Shown here: positions 1 through 8,566 of the stretch, one piece after another
Layout: each line of letters begins with the position of its first letter
Position numbering within the stretch: the first letter of the stretch is position 1
Assembly: GCF_014323725.1 (NCBI RefSeq)
Contig: NZ_JABVED010000020.1
Span: 27,524-91,523, forward strand
Source of the DNA: Actinokineospora xionganensis
GTDB taxonomy: Bacteria > Actinomycetota > Actinomycetes > Mycobacteriales > Pseudonocardiaceae
Direction: 5' to 3'
Length of the DNA: 64,000 nt
The notes under the pieces: model-generated
Databases searched by the model: none
What the model was told of the DNA's origin: nothing
Seen by the model: only the letters and a program-made list of their open reading frames with translations
Made by a program: the position numbers and the translations under genes

Positions 1-236
1 GTGGTCAGGAATTCGAGCAGCCGCTTGCGGATGGTCGCGCGGTCACACCACGCCTTGTCCGCGGGCGAGGGCAGCTTGTCGAGGACGTTGTCGCGGACCC
101 ACTGGCCCGCCTTGTTCGGGTCGAACTCGGTGGAGACGGCGTAGAACTCGCGGCCGTTCTCGTCGACGACACCGATCGACACCAGGTCGATGGTCTTCCC
201 GTCCTCGATGAATTCGGTGTCATAAAAGAATTTCAC
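1..236 (-). CDS. 3'-5' exoribonuclease (RNase AS-like), partial
   Basis: This is the N-terminal 78 residues of a protein that runs off the left edge. It starts with GTG at 236 and reads KFFYDTEFIEDGKTIDLVSI, with the acidic D-x-E pair at about residues 6-8 typical of DEDD exonucleases. The family (Rv2179c type, RNase AS) is known to trim adenosine-rich RNA 3' ends. It starts 10 bases downstream of the acyltransferase stop on the same strand, so the two are probably co-transcribed. The catalytic C-terminal half is outside the window, so activity cannot be judged. Confidence 0.85.
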   Translation of the reverse strand, partial: MKFFYDTEFIEDGKTIDLVSIGVVDENGREFYAVSTEFDPNKAGQWVRDNVLDKLPSPADKAWCDRATIRKRLLEFLT

Positions 237-245
237 CGCAGAAGC

Positions 246-1001
246 CTAGCTGGCCTCGGTCTCCGGGATTCGGGCGTCGCGCTTGAGCTGGGTCGGAACG
301 TCGGTGACGGTCCCGGCCTCGTGGGCGGCCTGCAGCTCCTTGGCCTTCGCCGCGTACACGTCGACGTACTCCTGGCCGGAGAGCTCCATCAGGGCGTACA
401 TGATCTCGTCGGCGATGGACCGCTCGACGAACCGGTCGCCTTCGAGTCCCTCGTAGCGGGAGAAGTCGAGCGGCTTGCCGACCCTGATCCGGATCGGGTA
501 CGGCCGCCACATCTTCGAGCCGATCGGGTTCGCCTTGTCCGTGCCGAACATCGCGACCGGGATGACCGGCACGCCTGCCTGCAGCGCGATCCGGGCGATG
601 CCGGTCTTGCCCTTGTAGAGCCTGCCGTCGGGCGAGCGGGTGCCCTCCGGGTAGATGCCCATGAGGTGGCCCTCGCGCAGTAGCCGCACGCCGGTGGCGA
701 TCGCGGCCTGGGCGGCGGACCCGCCGGAGCGGTCGATCGGGATCTGACCCACACCGGTGAAGAACAGCTTCTTGAGCTTGCCCTTGATCCCGGGCGCGGT
801 GAAGTATTCGATCTTGGCTGGGAACGTGATCCGGCGGGAGACCTTCAGCGGGAGGAAGAACGAATCCGATACCGCGAGGTGGTTGCTCGCCAAGATCGCG
901 CCGCCCTCGGCGGGAATGTTCTCCGCGCCTTCGATCTTGGGACGGAAGAACAGTCGCAGCAAAGGTCCCAGGAAGACCCACTTGACCAACCAGTACACCA
1001 C
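246..1001 (-). CDS. 1-acyl-sn-glycerol-3-phosphate acyltransferase (PlsC family)
   Basis: PlsC/LPLAT-family enzyme expected to acylate lysophosphatidic acid at the membrane, giving phosphatidic acid for phospholipid synthesis. The HX4D motif (NHLAVSD, about residues 40-46) and the EGTR motif (YPEGTRS, about 117-123) are both intact. A hydrophobic N-terminus (WLVKWVFLGPLLRLFF) gives membrane association. I chose the GTG at 1001 (a second GTG follows at 998) because GGGAG lies about 9 bases upstream and the family usually begins here; an upstream extension adds only low-complexity residues. Length is about 251 aa, normal for the family. It resembles Rv2182c and sits beside the RNase AS gene, as in mycobacteria. 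Confidence 0.93.
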   Translation of the reverse strand: MVYWLVKWVFLGPLLRLFFRPKIEGAENIPAEGGAILASNHLAVSDSFFLPLKVSRRITFPAKIEYFTAPGIKGKLKKLFFTGVGQIPIDRSGGSAAQAAIATGVRLLREGHLMGIYPEGTRSPDGRLYKGKTGIARIALQAGVPVIPVAMFGTDKANPIGSKMWRPYPIRIRVGKPLDFSRYEGLEGDRFVERSIADEIMYALMELSGQEYVDVYAAKAKELQAAHEAGTVTDVPTQLKRDARIPETEAS

Positions 1002-1228
1002 GCGACCAGCGCTCCCGTTCTCCCCTGATTCCCACCCGAGCCTACGAACCCCCGGTGGCCGGCACAACGCTACGGCCAAGCGGTAACACGAACGCACCGA
1101 GGCGAGACACCCAAGTCATCCGAGTACACAACGACGAAACCACGGGCACGGATCCGGTCACCGAAGCGCCAGTTCGTGCGACTATGGCCACATCCCAGGC
1201 TCACCGAGCTGATCATAGGAGGAGCGGG

Positions 1229-1990
1229 GTGCCCGCTATCGAAGGCGCGCAGGCCTACGCGCACGATGGGTCCACCGAGATCGGTGTGCTGCTCAGCCAC
1301 GGTTTCACCGGCTCGCCGTTCAGCATGCGCCCGTGGGCCGACCACCTGGTCGCCCAGGGCTACAGCGTCCGGGTGCCGCTGCTGCCCGGCCACGGCACGC
1401 GCTGGCAGGACATGAACCGCACCGGCTGGCCCGACTGGTACGCCACGGTGTCGGACTCCTTCGCCGAACTGCGCGAACGCTGCGACCAGGTCTTCGTCTT
1501 CGGCCTGTCCATGGGCGGGGCCCTGTGCCTGCGGCTCGCGGAGGAGCACGGGGACGCGATCGCCGGGGTGGTGCTGGTCAACCCGTCGATCATGACCTTG
1601 CGCAAGGAGATCCGGTTCGTCGGGATGCTGTCCAAGATCGTCCCGTCGGTGCCCCCGATCAGCGACGACATCGCCCTGGCGGGAGTCAGCGAGTACGCCT
1701 ACCCGCGAACGCCGCTGCGCGCGATGGCGAGCCTGACCAAGTTCTGGGCGCTCGTGCGGCAGGACCTGGCCAAGGTCGCCCAGCCGCTGCTGGTGCTGCA
1801 CTCGGCGGTCGACCACGTGGTGGAGCCGGAAAACTCCCACGAGATCCTGCGCGGCGTGTCCAGCACGGATGCCACCGAGGTGGTCCTGGAGAACAGCTTC
1901 CACGTCGCCACCCTCGACCACGACGCCCCACTGATCTTCGACTCCAGCGTCGAGTTCGTCCGCCGGGTAAGCGCAGGTGAGCGAGTGTGA
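1229..1990 (+). CDS. alpha/beta hydrolase, carboxylesterase/monoacylglycerol lipase-like
   Basis: Serine hydrolase of about 253 aa, similar to the Est30/monoacylglycerol-lipase group. The oxyanion HGF motif is near residue 24, the nucleophile elbow GLSMGG has Ser at about 94, the acid is probably D in HSAVDHVV, and the histidine is in NSFHVATLDHD. No signal peptide, so probably cytosolic; the substrate is likely an acyl ester but cannot be read. The GTG at 1229 has a near-perfect AGGAGG six bases upstream. The frame stays open further upstream, but that extension is unlike the family. Its stop overlaps the next start by four bases (GTGA), indicating translational coupling. It diverges from the PlsC gene. 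Confidence 0.9.
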   Translation: MPAIEGAQAYAHDGSTEIGVLLSHGFTGSPFSMRPWADHLVAQGYSVRVPLLPGHGTRWQDMNRTGWPDWYATVSDSFAELRERCDQVFVFGLSMGGALCLRLAEEHGDAIAGVVLVNPSIMTLRKEIRFVGMLSKIVPSVPPISDDIALAGVSEYAYPRTPLRAMASLTKFWALVRQDLAKVAQPLLVLHSAVDHVVEPENSHEILRGVSSTDATEVVLENSFHVATLDHDAPLIFDSSVEFVRRVSAGERV

Positions 1991-2448
1991 TCAACCGCCC
2001 GGGCGACGGCCCAGAAGACGTGGACGCGGCCTTCGCCGAGATCATCGCCGACCTCGAACGCGAAGGAATCGGCCGCGACGTCGAACAGCGGCGAGCGGAC
2101 ACGGTCCAGGAGGAACCGGAACTCCCACCGGCGCCACCGCCCCCGGCCACCGCATCGGCCTGGCGCGGCCACGAAACCGACTTCGACTGGGCAGGCGACG
2201 ACGACCCTGGCGGTTACGAACCACCGGAACCACCCCCCTTGCCGAAACTGCGCCCGCTGACAATCATCGCCATCGTTTTGCTGGTGATCGGCGTGGTACT
2301 GCTGGTACTGCCCAACATCATCGGTCTGGATCCGCGAATCGCCACACCTATCGCGTTGATCTCACTCGCGGGCGGGATCGGGTTTTTGCTCATGCGGGTA
2401 CGCAAGACTCCACCCGATTTTGACGAAGACGACGGGGCGCAGGTTTAG
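1987..2448 (+). CDS. small membrane protein with acidic N-terminal region
   Basis: Unrecognised 153-aa protein. The first 90 residues are acidic and proline-rich (PPAPPPPATASAW), then two closely spaced hydrophobic helices (LTIIAIVLLVIGVVLLVLP and ATPIALISLAGGIGFLLM) and an acidic tail. It would be a two-pass inner-membrane protein with a long cytoplasmic N-terminus. Start GTG 1987 overlaps the hydrolase stop, so the two are translated together. Function unknown; pairing with a lipase-like hydrolase hints at an envelope role, which is inference only. Confidence 0.85.
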   Translation: MINRPGDGPEDVDAAFAEIIADLEREGIGRDVEQRRADTVQEEPELPPAPPPPATASAWRGHETDFDWAGDDDPGGYEPPEPPPLPKLRPLTIIAIVLLVIGVVLLVLPNIIGLDPRIATPIALISLAGGIGFLLMRVRKTPPDFDEDDGAQV

Positions 2449-2545
2449 GCCCAGGCAAAGCCAAAGCCCCCACCTCCCATAGCCGCACCAGACAACCCAA
2501 GCGCACGGCAAACATCCGGCCGCGCGCGCCGTGCACCAGCCCCGA

Positions 2546-3478
2546 TCAACCGAGCCCGCAGGCGAGCGCGGCCCCCACCAAGCCGGCGTCATCCCCAAGA
2601 TGCCCGATCCGCAATCGAGCCAACGGCCGATGCCCCGCACCAGTCACAACAGCCCGATAACGATCCCGAGCGTCATCCAGAAACAACGGCCCGGACTCCG
2701 AAACCCCGCCCGCGATCACAATCAGCTCGGGGTCGTATACGTCAGCCACCAACGCCAACCCCTCCCCCAACCACTTCGCGAGATCAGCCATCGCCAGCAA
2801 CGCCACCGGATCGCCCTCACGAGCCGCGGCGGCCACCTTCCGCCCGGTCAACGCCCGAGAGTCCCGAGCCGCTTCCCGCACCAGCGTCGACGAAGGATGC
2901 CGGGACAGGAGATCCACAGCGGTCGCGCTCAGCGCCGTCCCACTGCAGTACCGCTCCCAGCACCCGGACTTCCCACACGGGCACGGCCGCCCACCCGGCA
3001 TCAACCGCAGGTGCCCGAGCTCAGGCGCCACCCCGTGCGCTCCCCGGAACAGCTTCCCGTCGATCAACAAAGCACCGCCGATGCCCGTGCCGATCGCGAT
3101 CAGCAGCCCGACGCGCGCCCCGCGAAGAGCGCCGAAGTGGTACTCGGCCAGAGCGGCGGCGTTGGCGTCGTGCTCCAGGACAACCGGCAGCCCGATACGC
3201 GAAGCAATGCGATCTGCGACCGGTGCCGCGCGCCAAGCCAGGTGCGGCGCGAACATCACCGAGCGGCGGTCGTTGCCGATGAAACCCGCCACCGCGAGCC
3301 CCACGGCGCTCACCTCGTGCTCGCGCCGGAGGGTCTCGATGGTGGAGCAGATCACGTCCTCCAACTCGGCCTCGCCGCTCGGCGTCGAGCCGCGGGCCGT
3401 GTCGAGCACCGAGCCGTGGGCGTCCACCACACCCGCCCGGACGCTGGTGCCGCCGACGTCGACACCGATGGCCGTCAC
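2546..3478 (-). CDS. ROK family sugar kinase (glucokinase-like)
   Basis: A 310-aa ROK-family protein, probably an ATP-dependent hexose kinase. It has the N-terminal phosphate-binding motif IGVDVGGTSVRAGVV, the EHDANAAALAE region with the catalytic Asp, the IGTGIGGALL motif, and the ROK zinc motif CPCGKSGCWERYCSG. No N-terminal winged helix is present, so this is a kinase rather than a ROK repressor. The GTG at 3478 overlaps the stop of the preceding gene by four bases. A longer open frame upstream runs over that gene and is rejected. Substrate specificity (glucose or another hexose) cannot be decided from sequence. It is third in the ArsA-like trio. Confidence 0.92.
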   Translation of the reverse strand: MTAIGVDVGGTSVRAGVVDAHGSVLDTARGSTPSGEAELEDVICSTIETLRREHEVSAVGLAVAGFIGNDRRSVMFAPHLAWRAAPVADRIASRIGLPVVLEHDANAAALAEYHFGALRGARVGLLIAIGTGIGGALLIDGKLFRGAHGVAPELGHLRLMPGGRPCPCGKSGCWERYCSGTALSATAVDLLSRHPSSTLVREAARDSRALTGRKVAAAAREGDPVALLAMADLAKWLGEGLALVADVYDPELIVIAGGVSESGPLFLDDARDRYRAVVTGAGHRPLARLRIGHLGDDAGLVGAALACGLG

Positions 3479-3870
3479 TCCGGGGTCATCCCCTTGCGCC
3501 GAACCACGATCCGCTGCACGCGCGCCGACGACGACGGGGGTGTGGGCTCCGGGCGGAACCCCGGCATGTGCGGCTCGGCCTCCGGCTCCCACCGGTCGGC
3601 CAGCACAGCGCGCAGGAGGGCGACGAGGTCGGCGACGCGGTCGAGTCCGCGGGTCGCCAGCTCCGACGGCTCGCCGCGCAGCAGGGCGATCAGCGCGCAC
3701 ACCGGGCACCACTGACAGGAGTCGGCGGGCGACACCGGCTCGTGTTCGTCGTGGGTGCTGACCGCGACCCGGTCGAGCCATGGGCCCGCGCGCTCGGCGA
3801 CCGCGGCCATCAGCAGGCGTAGTTCGTCGGCCAGCCGTGACCCCGGGTCCTGTGTGGTCGTCTGCGTCAC
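3475..3870 (-). CDS. conserved small protein with CxWCPxC motif
   Basis: A 131-aa protein without a named function. The centre carries SCQWCPVCALIALLRGE, a compact three-cysteine cluster that could bind zinc. The N-terminus has a helix (LADELRLLMAAVAERAGPWL) and the C-terminus is basic and proline-rich. It overlaps the ArsA-like ATPase upstream (GTGA at 3867-3870) and the ROK kinase downstream (GTGA at 3475-3478), so all three are translationally coupled. Size and place resemble Rv2183c, which precedes the ArsA-like gene in M. tuberculosis; that correspondence is from memory. Confidence 0.85.
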   Translation of the reverse strand: MTQTTTQDPGSRLADELRLLMAAVAERAGPWLDRVAVSTHDEHEPVSPADSCQWCPVCALIALLRGEPSELATRGLDRVADLVALLRAVLADRWEPEAEPHMPGFRPEPTPPSSSARVQRIVVRRKGMTPE

Positions 3871-5030
3871 GGGCGCTCCTCCTGGCCGGGCGCGAAGCGC
3901 AGCACCAGACCGGCGCCGTCGGCCTCGGCGTCGATAACGGTGTAGCGCCGAAGCATAAGCGGCAGCGCCACAAGCCTGCGCACGCCGTCCACAGTGACCG
4001 CCAAATCGTCACCGACCCGCACCAGGTCCAGGTCGCAGCCGTCCAGGAGCGGCAGGGCGACCGTGAGCAGGTAGTCGTCGCCGTCGGCCCGCACCGACAG
4101 CAGCGGCACCCCCGGCCTGCGCAGACCGTCGAGCGGGTCGATACCCGCGTAGAGCTCGTCGGCGAGGTCGATCAACGCGCGCGCGCCGATCGGTTCGGCC
4201 GCGCGGTGTTCGACCACGTGCACCGACAGCGGGGTCGAGGCGTCCAATTCGGACAGCACGGCGTCCTGTTCGGACCGGCGGGTGCGCAGCCAGCTCGCCG
4301 CGGGTCCCCGCCACAGCCGGGCCTTGGGCACCAGCCGGTTGGCGATGAGCGCGTCCACATGCACCCCGCGCAGGGCGAGCGCCGCGAGCGTGCGGCGGGT
4401 CTCGGCGACGACGAGCCGCTCCGGGGTGAGCACGAGTCGCACGCTGGTCGTCGCCGGATCCGTCAGCACGTCACGCAGACCCGCCAGGTGCGTGGCCAGC
4501 GTGGCGATCGACTTGGCGGCGGACCGCAGCGGCGCGCTCGCGAGCATTCCCCGCGCGGAACCGAACACCCGGTCCAGATACCCGGCGATCGCTTCCGGCA
4601 AAGCCAGCAGCCGCAACGTTTCCGCGGTGGGCCCGCAGTCGACGACGACCACCTCCCATGGACCGCTCTGGGCGAGCCTGGCCACTTCGGACAGCGCGAG
4701 CAACTCGTCCACGCCGGGCAGGACCGTGAGCTCCTCGGCGTCGAGTTCGTCGAGGCCCGCTCCCGCGAAGACACCGCGCAACTGGTCGCGCAGCTCCGGC
4801 CACGACCGGTCGACCAGCGACCGGGCGTCGACGTGCGCGGCGTAGAGCGAAGTGTCCACTTCGGACGGCTCGGCGCCCAGGACGGTGCCGAACGCGTCGG
4901 CGAGCGAGTGCGCGGGATCGGTGGACACCACCAGTGCCTTGCGGCCGGACGCGGCGATGCGGGCGGCCGTCGCCGCGGCCAGGGTCGTCTTGCCCACCCC
5001 GCCCTTGCCGGTGAAGAGCAGAATCCGCAC
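3867..5030 (-). CDS. ArsA-like anion-transporting/GET3-family ATPase
   Basis: A 387-aa P-loop ATPase of the ArsA/Get3 group. The deviant Walker A is at the very N-terminus (FTGKGGVGKTT, about residues 6-16), followed by the STDPAHSL switch I motif and a VVVDCGPTAETLRLL switch II/Walker B region. Only one ATPase domain is present and no arsenic-binding cysteine triad is evident, so arsenite export is unlikely. The C-terminal 90 residues match the small HSP-like ArsA_HSP20-type tail (LTVALPLLDGCDLDLVRVGD). Ortholog of Rv2184c by position. Start GTG 5030; it heads a coupled run with the CxWCPxC protein and ROK kinase and follows the SRPBCC gene by 13 bases. Confidence 0.9.
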   Translation of the reverse strand: MRILLFTGKGGVGKTTLAAATAARIAASGRKALVVSTDPAHSLADAFGTVLGAEPSEVDTSLYAAHVDARSLVDRSWPELRDQLRGVFAGAGLDELDAEELTVLPGVDELLALSEVARLAQSGPWEVVVVDCGPTAETLRLLALPEAIAGYLDRVFGSARGMLASAPLRSAAKSIATLATHLAGLRDVLTDPATTSVRLVLTPERLVVAETRRTLAALALRGVHVDALIANRLVPKARLWRGPAASWLRTRRSEQDAVLSELDASTPLSVHVVEHRAAEPIGARALIDLADELYAGIDPLDGLRRPGVPLLSVRADGDDYLLTVALPLLDGCDLDLVRVGDDLAVTVDGVRRLVALPLMLRRYTVIDAEADGAGLVLRFAPGQEERP

Positions 5031-5043
5031 GCGTCGCCCTCCG

Positions 5044-5481
5044 CTACAGCGCTTCGACGCGGCGCTTGAGCTCCTTGAGCGCGGTGTCCATGATCACTTT
5101 CTCGGCCTTGCGGCGGAACAGGCCGATCATCGGCACCATCAGCTGCACGGACAGGGTGTAGGTGACCGTGGTCCGGCCGCCCTCCTCGCGCAGCGCGTAG
5201 CGGCCCTTCTGCGAGCGCTGCATCTGTCCCTTGACCAGCGTCCAGTCGACCGCGAGGCCGTCATCGGCCCAGGTGTAGGCCAGGGTGTAGACGTCCTTGA
5301 ACACCCCGGCGTCAAGGGTGAAGGTGACTTCCTGCCCGCGGCCGTCGGCGTCACGGGAGAGCACTTCGCTCTGTTTGACCGCCCCCGCCCACTCGGGATA
5401 TGCCTCGAAATCTGCGATTACCGCCATGATCGCGTCCGCCGGGGCGTCGACGACGATGGACTGCGTGGACTCGTCGGCCAT
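5044..5481 (-). CDS. SRPBCC (START/polyketide cyclase-like) family protein
   Basis: A 145-aa single-domain SRPBCC lipid/ligand-binding fold. The start ADESTQSIVVDAPADAIMAV and the pattern FEAYPEWAGAVKQSEVL are typical of actinobacterial SRPBCC proteins. The family binds hydrophobic ligands in a helix-grip cavity; no catalytic residues can be assigned. The ATG at 5481 is the natural start. It matches Rv2185c (TB16.3) in size and position and is 13 bases from the ArsA-like gene on the same strand, probably one operon. The ligand is unknown. Confidence 0.9.
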   Translation of the reverse strand: MADESTQSIVVDAPADAIMAVIADFEAYPEWAGAVKQSEVLSRDADGRGQEVTFTLDAGVFKDVYTLAYTWADDGLAVDWTLVKGQMQRSQKGRYALREEGGRTTVTYTLSVQLMVPMIGLFRRKAEKVIMDTALKELKRRVEAL

Positions 5482-5500
5482 AGTTCCGCAGGTTACCCGG

Positions 5501-6289
5501 TCACCAGCTCAGGACGTACGGCCACCGGGTCCGCTGGAAGTGTCCGACGTTGGCGCACTCGGTGCGCCCCAGCCGCATCCGGGCGGCGAGCGGCTGGTGG
5601 ACGTGGCCGAACACCGACCAGCGAGGCCGCTGCCGGTGGATCAGGTCGATCAGCGCCGAGGATCCCAGTTCGGCGCGTCGCGCCATCACGTCGTAGGTCA
5701 GCTCGGGCACGTCCGGCGGGATGTGGCTGCACAGCACGTCGACGTCGACCAGTCGGTCGACCGCCTCGTCGAACTCCTCGGGCGTGCGTAGGTACGGCAC
5801 GAACGGGCCGGTGCGCCGGGGCGCCACCCCGCGTGGGAGCAACGCGCCGCCGACGAAGCCGAACCGCAGCCCGCCCATCTCGGCGACGTCGCCGTCGAGC
5901 ACCTCGACGCCGTCACCGGCGAACTCGGGCCACAGGTGCGGGAGGTCGACGTTGCCGGGCGTGGCGTAGGTGGGCACGGTCATCGCCGCGAACAGCGCCT
6001 TGTACTGGGTGCGGACGGCTTCCTCGACCACCCCGGCGGCGTCGTGCAGGGTCGACCACAGCTCGCGGGCGTACGCGGAGGCCTCGGCGGTGAGCCGCTC
6101 GCGGCGCAGCCCGGCGAACACCGCGACCTTCTCCGCGCCGAACACCATGCCGAGGATCCCGCGCGAGTGGTCGTGGTAGTCGACGAAGTCGATCAGGTCG
6201 CCGAGGACGATGAGCGCGTCGGCGCCTTGTCCGGCCCGGGCCAAGGCCTCGGCGTTGCCGTGAACGTCGGACACAACATGAACCCGCAC
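5501..6289 (-). CDS. metallophosphoesterase
   Basis: A 262-aa calcineurin-like phosphoesterase. The metal-ligand blocks appear in order: SDVHGN (about 7-12), GDLID (about 31-35), GNVD (a GNHD variant with His replaced by Val), CSHIPP and the terminal GHVHQPL. The lost His of GNHD is a deviation at a position that normally helps leaving-group protonation, so activity may be altered. No signal peptide, so cytoplasmic. Start GTG 6289. It lies between two SRPBCC-type genes on the same strand. Substrate (nucleotide or phosphoprotein) unknown. Confidence 0.88.
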   Translation of the reverse strand: MRVHVVSDVHGNAEALARAGQGADALIVLGDLIDFVDYHDHSRGILGMVFGAEKVAVFAGLRRERLTAEASAYARELWSTLHDAAGVVEEAVRTQYKALFAAMTVPTYATPGNVDLPHLWPEFAGDGVEVLDGDVAEMGGLRFGFVGGALLPRGVAPRRTGPFVPYLRTPEEFDEAVDRLVDVDVLCSHIPPDVPELTYDVMARRAELGSSALIDLIHRQRPRWSVFGHVHQPLAARMRLGRTECANVGHFQRTRWPYVLSW

Positions 6290-6298
6290 GGGTCTACA

Positions 6299-6679
6299 TT
6301 ACGCGGACGCCGGCGCGCATCCCGGCGCTCGCCCGTCCTCCAGGACGGCCTTGAGCCCCAGCGCCACCGACTTCGCGGCGAGCTGGCGCGCGGTCATCTC
6401 CCGGCGCACGTTCTTGACCGGGCGGCCCTCGGGCAGGTCCGCCCGCAGGAAGTAGTGCACGACCGTGCCGTCGAGCACCGGTTCGAGCCAGACCTCCATG
6501 GTCCCGACCAGCGCACCGCCCACGGTCCAGCGCAGGCCCTCGTCGCCCCGATCGGCGTACACCTCGAGGTCGAGGTCGGGCCAGTAGCGACGCCACGCGC
6601 CGGGATCGGCGAAGGCGGCGGCCACGATTTTCGGGGGCACCACGATGAACGTCTCGTCCACCACGTCGACATGCGGCAT
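6299..6679 (-). CDS. SRPBCC-like conserved protein (Rv2186c position)
   Basis: A protein of about 126 aa beginning PHVDVVDETFIVVPPKIVAA, with YWPDLDLEVYADRG and TMEVWLEPVLDGTVVHYF, a pattern compatible with a START-like beta sheet. I chose the ATG at 6679; upstream in-frame starts add residues that overlap the promoter of the divergent fadD gene. No clear ribosome site precedes it, so leaderless or short-leader translation is possible. It is the first gene of the minus-strand run toward the ArsA trio. Function unknown beyond likely hydrophobic ligand binding. Confidence 0.75.
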   Translation of the reverse strand: MPHVDVVDETFIVVPPKIVAAAFADPGAWRRYWPDLDLEVYADRGDEGLRWTVGGALVGTMEVWLEPVLDGTVVHYFLRADLPEGRPVKNVRREMTARQLAAKSVALGLKAVLEDGRAPGCAPASA

Positions 6680-6765
6680 TCCCGCAGCATTCCATGTCAC
6701 CCGGGGTGACCCGCGCGGCACAGGCCGGTAGGACTAATTTTGGGGGCGATCACGGGGAGGTCGAC

Positions 6766-8562
6766 GTGCGCGAATACAGCGTGCCCGCCATCGGGGCAGT
6801 GGCCGACGAGGAAAGCCTCACCGACATGGTGTGGGCCAACGCCGAGCGCTTCGCCGACGCGGTGGCGTTCCGGCGGCGGGTGGACGGGTCGTGGATCGAC
6901 GTCACCACCGCGGAGTTCGCCCAGCAGGTCGCGGCCGTGGCCAAGGGCCTGATCGGGTCAGGGCTGCGGGCGGGCGACCGGGTGGCGCTGTTGTCGCGGA
7001 CCCGGTACGAGTGGACGCTGCTCGACTTCGCCATCTGGGCCGCGGGCTGCGTGACCGTCCCCGTGTACGAGACCTCCTCGGCCGAGCAGATCGCGTGGAT
7101 CCTGGGCGACTCCGGCGCGCGGGCGGTCGTGGTGGAGACCGAGGCCCACCGGCACACCGTGGAGCAGGTCGTCGACCGGCTCGCCGAGGTCGAGCACGTG
7201 TGGCAGATCGAGCCGGGCGGGGAACTCGACGCGGCGGTCGACGAGCTCACCGCCGCGGGCGCGGGCGTCAGCGACAAGGCCGCGCACGAGCGCAGGCTCG
7301 CGGTCCGCTCGTCGGACACCGCGACCCTGGTCTACACCTCGGGCACCACCGGCAGGCCCAAGGGCGTCGAGCTGACCCACCGCAACCTCCTGGCCGAGAT
7401 CCGCGCGGACATCGCCGCGTTCCCGCAGCTCATGCGGCCGTCGAACGCGATGCTGGTCTTCCTGCCGCTGGCCCACGTGTTCGCCCGCGCCATCGCGCTG
7501 TGCTGCGTGTACTCCCGCACCACGCTGGGCCACCTGCCCGATGTCCGCGACCTGGTCGCCGATCTCGCGACGTTCCGCCCGTCGTTCATCGTCGCCGTGC
7601 CGCGGGTGTTCGAGAAGGTCTACAACTCCGCGAAGCAGCGGGCGCACGCCGCGGGCCGCGGCCGGGTCTTCGACCTCGCGGAGGAACTCGCGGTCGAATA
7701 CAGCACCGCCCTGGACGGGCCGGGTCCGTCACTGGCACTGAAGGCGCGTCGGGCGGCGGCGAGCAAGGTCGTCTACAGCAGGCTGCGCGCGGTGTTGGGC
7801 GGCCGGTGCGTGGCCGCGATCTCGGGCAGCGCCCCGCTGGGCGATCACCTCGCGCACTTCTTCCGAGGCGTCGGGGTGCCCGTGTACGAGGGCTACGGAC
7901 TCACCGAGACGTCGGCGGCCATCTGCGTCAACACCGAGCAGGCGTTCCGGGTCGGCACGGTCGGCAAGCCGGTCGCGGGCGCGTCGGTGCGCATCGCCGA
8001 CGACGGCGAGATCCTGCTGTCCGGCGAGATGGTGTTCCGCGGATACTGGCGCAACCCGGCCGCCACCGCGGAGGTCCTCGACGACGGCTGGCTGCGCACC
8101 GGCGACCTCGGCGCCCTCGACGACGAGGGATTCCTGCGGATCACCGGCCGCAAGAAGGACATCATCGTGACCGCGGGCGGCAAGAACGTCGCCCCCGCGG
8201 TGCTGGAGGACCGGGTGCGCAGGCATCCGCTGGTCAGTCAGTGCGTGGTGGTCGGTGACCGGCAACCGTTCGTGGGCGCGCTGGTGACCCTCGACCCCGA
8301 CTTCGTCTCGGTGTGGGCGGCGAGCCACGGCAAGCAGGTGGCCGTCGCCGACCTGGTGGACGACCCCGACCTGCGCGCGGAGATCCAGACGGCGGTGGAC
8401 GAGGCGAACCGCGCGGTGTCGAAGGCGGAATCGATCCGCGAGTTCGTCATCCTGCCGCGCGACTTCACCGAGGCGGCGGGCGAGGTCACGCCCAGCATGA
8501 AGGTGCGGCGCGAGGCGATCACCAAGGCCTACGCCGAGGAGATCGCCGCCCTCTACGGCTGA
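6766..8562 (+). CDS. long-chain fatty acid-CoA ligase (FadD15 type)
   Basis: AMP-dependent acyl-CoA synthetase of about 598 aa that activates long-chain fatty acids. Motifs in order: P-loop YTSGTTGRPKGVELTHRN, the A5-type YEGYGLTETSAAI, the hinge WLRTGDLGALDDEGFL and ITGRKKDIIVTAGGKNVAP with the adenylation-active Lys region. This matches the bacterial FadD15/long-chain group. The GTG at 6766 is preceded by GGGGAGG with a five-base gap; a further upstream ATG would overlap the divergent gene's control region. The position next to pimB matches Rv2187. Likely feeds phospholipid and mannolipid acylation, which is inference. Confidence 0.93.
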   Translation: MREYSVPAIGAVADEESLTDMVWANAERFADAVAFRRRVDGSWIDVTTAEFAQQVAAVAKGLIGSGLRAGDRVALLSRTRYEWTLLDFAIWAAGCVTVPVYETSSAEQIAWILGDSGARAVVVETEAHRHTVEQVVDRLAEVEHVWQIEPGGELDAAVDELTAAGAGVSDKAAHERRLAVRSSDTATLVYTSGTTGRPKGVELTHRNLLAEIRADIAAFPQLMRPSNAMLVFLPLAHVFARAIALCCVYSRTTLGHLPDVRDLVADLATFRPSFIVAVPRVFEKVYNSAKQRAHAAGRGRVFDLAEELAVEYSTALDGPGPSLALKARRAAASKVVYSRLRAVLGGRCVAAISGSAPLGDHLAHFFRGVGVPVYEGYGLTETSAAICVNTEQAFRVGTVGKPVAGASVRIADDGEILLSGEMVFRGYWRNPAATAEVLDDGWLRTGDLGALDDEGFLRITGRKKDIIVTAGGKNVAPAVLEDRVRRHPLVSQCVVVGDRQPFVGALVTLDPDFVSVWAASHGKQVAVADLVDDPDLRAEIQTAVDEANRAVSKAESIREFVILPRDFTEAAGEVTPSMKVRREAITKAYAEEIAALYG

Positions 8563-8566
8563 CCGA

